From Liolophura sinensis (taxonomy: Eukaryota; Mollusca; Polyplacophora; Chitonida; Chitonidae), in contig NC_088300.1 of the NCBI RefSeq assembly GCF_032854445.1, forward strand, positions 2,666,001-2,730,000: DNA of 64,000 nucleotides, in the 5' to 3' direction. A model generated the notes under the pieces. That model saw nothing but the letters and a program-made list of their open reading frames with translations. It made no database searches and was not told the DNA's origin. Shown one piece after another: positions 45,101 to 54,100 of this stretch; the stretch's first letter is position 1, and every line of letters starts with the position of its first letter. The translations under genes and the position numbers were made by a program.

Positions 45101-48100
45101 TTTACAGACAGTTAAACCTTAGCCTGACCTTTGGTCCGATCTCACTGTTCCGCTGGCAGCTATATGCCGCCCAGGGCATGCGCAATAAGTGGTACTCCAT
45201 GTTGGGTGCAGACTTCATGGAAGAGTCGGACGAGGACCAGGACTCGCTCAAGGTTGGTGCAGTGATATTAATACAAATTCGTCAGGATATTTTGCTGGTT
45301 CACAGGATTTTATCTTGGCCAGTGTGTACATCTGTGGGAAATCTTTTGCCTTAGATGGTATGGGTTGAATCCAGGCCATGATAAGAGAATTTCTAGAATC
45401 TGCTCCTTTCATCAGTCAAGGGACCTTGGTGACAATAAACGGTCGGCTCTGCTCTGGTGGTCATTGGTGACAATAAACAGTTGGCTCTGCTCTGGTGGTC
45501 ATTGGCGACGGTAAACAGTCGGCTCTGCTCTGGTGGTCATTGGTGAGAGTAAACAGTCAGCTCTGCTCTGGTGGTCATTGGTGACAATAAACAGTCGGCT
45601 CTGCTCTGGTGGTCATTGGCGACGGTAAACAGTCGGCTCTGCTGTGGTGGTCATTGGCGACAGTAAACAGTCAGCTCTGCTCTGGTGGTCAGTGGTGACA
45701 ATAAACAGTCGGCTCTGCTCTGGTGGTCATTGGGGACGGTAAGCAGTCGGCTCTGTTCTGGTGGTCATTGGTGACGGTAAACAGTCGGCTCTGCTCTGGT
45801 GGTCATTGGCGACAGTAAACAGTTGGCTCTGCTCTGGTGGTCATTGGCGAGATTAAACAGTCGGCTCTGCTCTGGTGGTCATTGGTGAGAGTAAACAGTC
45901 GGCTCTGCTCTGGTGGTCATTGGTGACCATGAACAGTCGGCTCTGCTCTGGTGGTCATTGGCAACAGTAAACAGTCGGCTCTGCTCTGGTGGTCAGTGGT
46001 GACAATAAACAGTCGGCTCTGCTCTGGTGGTTAGTGGTGACAATAAACAGTCGGCTCTGCTCTGGTGGTCGGTGGTGACGGTAAACAGTCAGCTCTGCTC
46101 TGGTGGTCATTGGTGAAAATAAACAGTCGGCTCTGCTCTGGTGGTCATTGGCGACAGTAAACAGTCGGCTCTGCTCTGGTGGTCATTGGCGACGGTAGTC
46201 GGCTCTGCTCTGGTGGTCATTGGCGACAGTAAACAGTCAGCTCTGCTCTGGTGGTCATTGGCGACAGTAAACAGTCGGCTCTGCTCTGGTGGTCAGCGGT
46301 GAAGGTAAACAGTCAGTTCTGCTTTGGTGGTCATTGGTGACAGTAAACAGTCGGCTCTGCTCTGGTGGTCATTAGTGACAATAAACAGTCGGCTCTGCTC
46401 TGGTGGTCACTGGCGAGAGTAAACAGTCGGCTCTGCTCTGGTGGTCATTGGCGACAATAAACAGTCAGCTCTGCTGTGGTGGTCATTAGTGACAATAAAC
46501 AGTCGGCTCTGCTCTGGTGGTCATTGGTGACAGTAAACAGTCGGCTCTGCTCTGGTGGTCATTGGCGACAGTAAACAGTCGGCTCTGCTCTGGTGGTCAT
46601 TAGTGACAGTAAATAGTCGGCTCTGCTGTGGTGGTCAGTGGCGACAGTAAACAGTTGGCTCTGCTCTGGTGGTCATTGGTGACGGTAAACAGTCGGCTCT
46701 GCTCTGGTGATCATTAGGGACAATAAACAGTCGGCTCTGCTCTGGTGGTCATTGGTGACAATAAACAGTCGGCTCTGCTCTGGTGGTCATTTGCGAGAGT
46801 AAACAGTAGGCTCTGCTCTGGTGGTCATTAGTGACAGTAAACAGTCGGCTCTGCTCTGGTGGTCAGTGGTGACAATAAACAGTCGGCTCTGCTCTGGTGG
46901 TCATTGGCGACAGTAAACAGTCGGCTCTGCTCTGGTGTTCATTGGTGACAGTAAACAGTCGGCTCTGCTCTGGTGGTCATTGGCGACAGTAAACAGTAGG
47001 CTCTGCTCTGGTGGTCATTAGTGACAGTAAACAGTCGGCTCTGCTCTGGTGGTCATTGGCGACAGTAAACAGTCGGCTCTGCTCTGGTGGTCAGCGGTGA
47101 AGGTAAACAGTCAGTTCTGCTTTGGTGGTCATTGGTGACAGTAAACAGTCGGCTCTGCTCTGGTGGTCATTAGTGACAATAAACAGTCGGCTCTGCTCTG
47201 GTGGTCACTGGCGAGAGTAAACAGTCGGCTCTGCTCTGGTGGTCATTGGCGACAATAAACAGTCAGCTCTGCTGTGGTGGTCATTAGTGACAATAAACAG
47301 TCGGCTCTGCTCTGGTGGTCATTGGTGACAGTAAACAGTCGGCTCTGCTCTGGTGGTCATTGGCGACAGTAAACAATCGGCTCTGCTCTGGTGGTCATTA
47401 GTGACAGTAAATAGTCGGCTCTGCTGTGGTGGTCAGTGGCGACAGTAAACAGTCGGCTCTGCTCTGGTGGTCATTGGTGACGGTAAACAGTCGGCTCTGC
47501 TCTGGTGATCATTATGGACAATAAACAGTCGGCTCTGCTCTGGTGGTCATTGGTGACAATAAACAGTCGGCTCTGCTCTGGTGGTCATTTGCGAGAGTAA
47601 ACAGTAGGCTCTGCTCTGGTGGTCATTAGTGACAGTAAACAGTCGGCTCTGCTCTGGTGGTCAGTGGTGACAATAAACAGTCGGCTCTGCTCTGGTGGTC
47701 ATTGGCGACAGTAAACAGTCGGCTCTGCTCTGGTGTTCATTGGTGACAGTAAACAGTCGGCTCTGCTCTGGTGGTCATTGGCGACAGTAAACAGTAGGCT
47801 CTGCTCTGGTGGTCATTAGTGACAGTAAACAGTCGGCTCTGCTCTGGTGGTCATTGGCGACAGTAAACATTCGGCTCTGCTCTGGTGGTCATTGGTGACA
47901 GTAAACAGTCAGCTCTGCTCTGGTGGTCATTAGTGACAGTAAACAGTCGGCTCTGCTCTGGTGGTCATTAGTGACAGTAAACAGTCGGCTCTGCTCTGGT
48001 GGTCATTGGTGACAGTAAACAGTCGGCTCTGCTCTGGTGGTCATTGGCGAGATTAAACAGTCGGCTCTGCTCTGGTGGTCATTGGCGACAGTAAACAGTC

Positions 48101-51100
48101 AGCTCTGCTCTGGTGGTCATTAGTGACAATAAACAGTCGGCTCTGCTCTGGTGGTCATTAGTGACAATAAACAGTCGGCTCTGCTCTGGTGGTCATTGGC
48201 AACAGTAAACAGTCGTCTCTGCTCTGGTGGTCAGCCTACACATGAAAGCCTACACAAATGTCATGGCAAAGTTTGCCATTAACTTGCCCAGCTGTGTGGT
48301 CTATCCCGTGAAGGACAATTATTTTATATGTGAAATATTCAAGTTAACAACAACTATATAAAGAACATCATAGTCTTCTGTATCATGCACAGTATGGCTC
48401 AGGCTAAAAACCAAAACCAGACTGGAGATTAACGCGATCTTAAAGATCTTTTACATAGTTTGTACAGAGTTTGTACAGAGTTTGTAGAGCCTGGAGAGAG
48501 CTCCGGGACAGACAGTCACCTGCAGAGTCAGTTATCCGTTTACTGTGACTGATCACACACACATGGCTGAGCATTGTAATGCCTATACGCTGGCTGTGGA
48601 AAGTTGATGACGGAAAATTGAGTTCTTCATGAGAATGATTTAAATGAATTTGTCAAAGACTAACACCATACATGGAGCCGAAGTAAAATATCTGATGTGT
48701 GTCTCTTTGATTGCAAGCAGTGATTTATGAGTGGGTCCATGGAAGATTTGTAATGGATCACAACGACTGCTAAAACTAGCTCTTTCTTCATCTCCCGTAA
48801 AAGTGGACAAATGTCTTTTGTTTCTTCCGTAGAAGGCTTTCCTTGTTGTGGGAGTCGTTGCCAATGAAAAATTATCTGCCACTCAGTATTTTAGCAGACA
48901 AAATTGACACTTTGACATGTCGTACAACAACAACAACAATGCAGTATTACAATACAAATTTCATGTACAAACATGGTAAAAAAATGAAAACACGATGAAG
49001 GATAAGTTAGATTTTGTTCATATAATATAACTGTAGGGAGAATTTGTAGTTTGTACCAAACCATGTAGGCAAAGCACCCACATAGCAAACGCCTGAAAGA
49101 AAAAAGAAGAAATAATTTCCCATTTGCACCAATACACTTTATTTGAATTTTTAATTGGCTTATCGGGCACATTATAACATTTTCATTACTGACTTTTCTT
49201 GACTACAAAATACCTTCATGGAAATAATTTGACTCTGTTAATAGCAATGCATATTTAGAACCCAACAACCAGACGAAATGTGATGTCAAATTGTATTTGT
49301 AGACTTGTATAAAAGTTGAAGCAAAATGTATGTGAATAGCTTATACATGTATCATTTACATACGTTTACAAGTTGTTTTTTTTTTTCGGTTTGGACAGTA
49401 ATGTCTTGGTGTATACTATATTTGTGTAAAAAATATCATGGGTGTTAGCAGCAACAGCAAAGTGGATTATTGTAGGCTTAATTAAAATACTCAGAAGTTT
49501 CATGCAGAGACCTGGAAGAAGAACTCATGCAGGCTTAGTGTCCAGCTGTGACACTTTGCCAACATTGAAGAACAATAGGTATGATGTATTGGAATAAGTA
49601 AATAATACTCACAAGTGCCAAACTTTACTAACTGACACACACTGTATGGTTTTGAACAATAGAAATGAATTAATTTCTCAAAACTGCTGGGGCTGGATTC
49701 ACCGTTTTTGTGTAAATCCCTCTTCTGTAGAGCCTATTACTTCCCAGGCGGCATTTTGGTCAGCAATTACATCTGCAGACAATCAGTAATGTAGACTAAT
49801 GTTGAAAACTTCGTTAACACACCAGTCAAATAAAAAAGAAATGCCCAGCCATTTTGGGTTACTGGTTGAAAAAGCTGATAGCTCTGGCCAGGCCTACATG
49901 TCCGTCAACCTGATGTAGCCTGTGGTGAAAAGTCTTAAACTTGGTGATGTGAGATATTGTCCTGAACACGTGTTTTGGGTTTAGTTTATTCAGTTCTTTC
50001 AATGTGCGGCTTTCACGATCCTTACAGTAATATAAATACGATGTTATTTGAATGTAACTGTATACAAACAAACATGACAAATCCTAGGACACAAATATAA
50101 AGGATCAGACAAAGGCAAGGTTCACGCACAGACAAGGTTTAGGTAGAGGCCCAGCCACGCGAGACTCCTGTCTGCCTGTGTTGGGGTGAAAGCAAGGTCC
50201 ACGCACAGACATGGCCACACAAGACTGCTGTCTGCCTGTGCATGATTGCACGTGCTTTATGTAATGTGCGATAGTTTGTAAAGTTCAAGTGAAGATTTAT
50301 CAAGTTTGCTATAATATATCTGCTGTAAGGTTTTATATCATGTAACATAAATGTATGTCATACTTAGCACGCGACCATCCATACCAGTTGATGACTTCGA
50401 TCGCATATTTGCTCCCTGAATTAAATAGCTTAATCAAGTTGATGAACTGATTTTCTTTTGTGGATGTAGATTGCAAGATAAACTTTCTGCTTTTCACGGT
50501 TAGTATATGTTCACATAGGTGAATAACCGAGAAATGCACCTGGGTTTGCAATCTAGCTGGAATTAGTCAGTAGACAGAACTATATTCACACCTTAGAGGA
50601 TAATCCTGCTCACCTGAGCAGGCCTCCAACACACCTCAGTAGAGGGTTTGTGATGCATCAGTAGAGCATTATTCAGTGTGTGGGAGAGTGATGCGAGCAC
50701 TGAACATTGACTTTTAGTCTGACAGTACTGCATGGTGTACATGTACCTGCAGAATGAAGTAAGGCTGTTTGATTACATGTTGAATTTGTCATCAACACTT
50801 AAACCATGAATTCTTTAACTCATTAGGCCTCACCATAGAGCTCAGCAGAAGTTGTCAGTGTTTCTGCAGTGCCTTATTAAAACCAATGTTATCAAGAAGT
50901 AATGAACTTGCTAAAATGATTTGGATCAGTGTCTCTTCTAGTAACTGCTTATATTGTTTCAAATTAAAGAAATTTCATTGCTACACACTTTATAAATGTA
51001 TGATATATTGTTCATTTGTGACATTTCAGACGACTTTCCTGGAAACTAACCCCTACCTGCTGGCCCTTACCATCATCGTATCCATCATCCACAGCGTGTT

Positions 51101-54100
51101 TGAATTCCTGGCATTTAAAAATGGTTAGTGTAAACCACAACAAAAATAACGGAAAAAATGTGAATACCAGCATTACATCCTGCTTGGTCCTGCATGAATC
51201 ACGGAAATCGTAGAAAATTCTCAAGAAAAGTTTCATAAAAATTCCTAACTTTGATCTTTCTTAATTTTGGATGTATTAATCTGTTAAAACAAAAACTTTC
51301 ATAAAGAAAGTTAATTGTATTATTTCCTCACCAATAAATCTCCCTCCCCCCTTACCCCCTCCCCCCCCTTACCCCCTCCCCCTTTGAGTAAGTGAAAAAT
51401 TCTTGAATACAGCATTTAACAGTAATCAGACAAAATATATAAGTAGTGCTGGTTTCTGAATACACAGTTCTGATAGCCTTTGTCGTTGTTGTGACTATTT
51501 CCAGATATCCAATTTTGGAAGGGTCGTAAGTCTCTAGAAGGGCTGTCGGTGCGGTCAGTTTTTTTTAATGTCTTTCAATCGCTGATTGTTGTCCTGTATG
51601 TACTGGATAATGAGACCAACACTGTGGTCAGGATCAGTGTCATCATTGGACTAGCCATAGAAGTCTGGAAAATATTCAAAGTCATAGATGTTAAGGTAGG
51701 TCAAACACTAGTCAAACTAAACTGACTTTTGGACTGTGAACTAAGTACATGAAATTAGTCAGTAATATTCACGTGTTTATCTGTTCTGCATCTATAGTAT
51801 ATGTTAACTGTAAAATCTTCAGCACTGATATACATGTTATTGGCAAAATTAACCTCCATTAACAGGTGGGTATGGGCTGTGCATGTATATGTTAATTGTA
51901 AAGTCTCAAGACATGATGCAGGTCCTAACCAAACTTAGTCAAGCCTCTGTGTTATACAAAGATTTTCATTCTATTTGACTGGACGGACTAAGTGATATGA
52001 TTTATTGTATTGATACCTTGACACAGGTTGACAGAGAAGCCAAGTTACTTGGAGTCTTCCCAAAGATAACTTACGAAGACAAATCTACATACACTGAGTC
52101 CAAGACCAAACAGTATGATACAGTAAGTCTCTGCATTAATTAGCCTTTGTGGTTTGCAAGCTGTGACCACTGTGTAACATGCACCAATGTCTCAGTGGTG
52201 AGTAAGAGAAGTGATATATACTAAACTGTCTGCTTAAATGAGTTTGACAGCTTGCTGAAGTTTTCATTTTGCTAAATCAGGAGATCAAAATTGTGCTTGT
52301 TTAGCTTATGTCATATCACGAGCGTCAGCTTCGAGTAACAGTGAGAGTAATGTTAAAGTAAATGATGGTTGTGGAATCAGATGTTTACATAAATGTAAAG
52401 CACTATACAACAAAAGGAATTCATGACCTACACATCTCTCTTTGTGTGTGTAGGTATATGGAGCTGAAGCTCAGCATTCATGTGTCTCTTACAGGAGAGC
52501 TTTTTGTTAGACTTGCTACAAAATCCAAGTATGCTAACATACTTGTGAATGGATTGCCTTACTTCCAACTGTCTGACAAATATTTGCATTAGTTTTTCTT
52601 ATTCTTAAGCCATGGTTCTTATAGAATTTAGGACTCAGATGATCAGGTGTGGGAAGGCATTTTTTGTTTAACTGAATCAGTTTGAAAACAAAAAAAACAT
52701 CAATAAAAAAAAGAAATTTTTGAAATTGGTTCCACTCTTGAAATAAAAGTTGATCTTTTATTTTATTTCAAGAATGGTATTTACATCTTCTGAAAGGTGT
52801 TTCCTGCAAGGTGTAACAAACTAATCACCTAATCGATCAGGTGTCCTCTACACATGTGCATCTTGTTCTAATTTGTATTGGCATATCATGGCTGGTGACC
52901 AAATCCTGACCGGAAAGGACAACACATTTATAAAATTTGTCAATGCTGTATGTTTGACATCTGAATTGTAATCATTATAGTTCCGCTGCGAATAAGATTA
53001 AGTTTGATTTACTTGTGGCTGCTGTGGTTTCAGATGGCGTTTAAGTACCTGTCATGGTTGTTGTTCCCCCTGCTGGGTGGATATGCTGTGTACTCGTTGT
53101 TTTACATGGAGCATCGAGGCTGGTACTCGTGGGTTCTCAGTATGCTCTATGGTTTCTTACTCACATTTGGTAAGTCTCCCATTATTGTTACACCATGTCC
53201 TTGTTACTCCCACTGTTTTGTCATCAAAATGATGAAGTACGCTGTATTTGTGTCTATTATGGATGCTTCCACCATTTGAGTAAACTCTTGGGGTTGTGAG
53301 CCCTCTTCATTCTTTGATGGAACTGGTAAAGCCCATGCAATGAATAAAATAGATAATTATTTCATAAGGGTATTGAGTGTTAATTATTAAGTTTTCATAC
53401 ATTTAGATGGGATAAGTTTGTATTTGTTTAAGTGCTGTGTAAGGTAAACCTGTTATACTGTGTAGGTTTATGCCAGTTACCTGTAGGTTTGTACCATTTA
53501 CCTGTAGATTTGTACCATTAACCTGTAGGTTTGTACCCTGTATATTTGTAACATTTACATGTAGGTTTGTACCATTTACCTGTAGGTTTGTACCATTTAC
53601 TGTAAAGTACTTTTTATTCGCTGGAATTTATTTTCACAACTTTTCTCCAAAAATATGTTCGTGGGAATTAATTTTTGCGTGTTTAAGAGAACACTGAAAA
53701 ACAAATCTTTAAATTTTCCAACACATAATATGGCTGAAATTATTCAAGCACATCAAACAGGTATTATCAATAGTGGGCATAGCGAAGATTGATCAAACGA
53801 AAGACAAATAAACTCCCACTTTGTTTTATACCCACCAAACCTTACTCCCGTCACCCTGGGAAAGATTTCACTTCATTATTACTACTACCTGTAGTAGCTG
53901 GTTTAATATTGGATATTTTTTTTGCTGCCATTATTTTTCACTGTAAATTATTGACTGCGAAAATTAGTTCCACATGAAAATTAAGTACTTCACAGTAGCT
54001 GTAGGTTTGTAACATTTACCTGTGATAAAGGTTTGTAACATTTACCTGTGATAAAGGTTTGTAACATTTACCTGTGATAAAGGTTTGTAACATTCACCTG

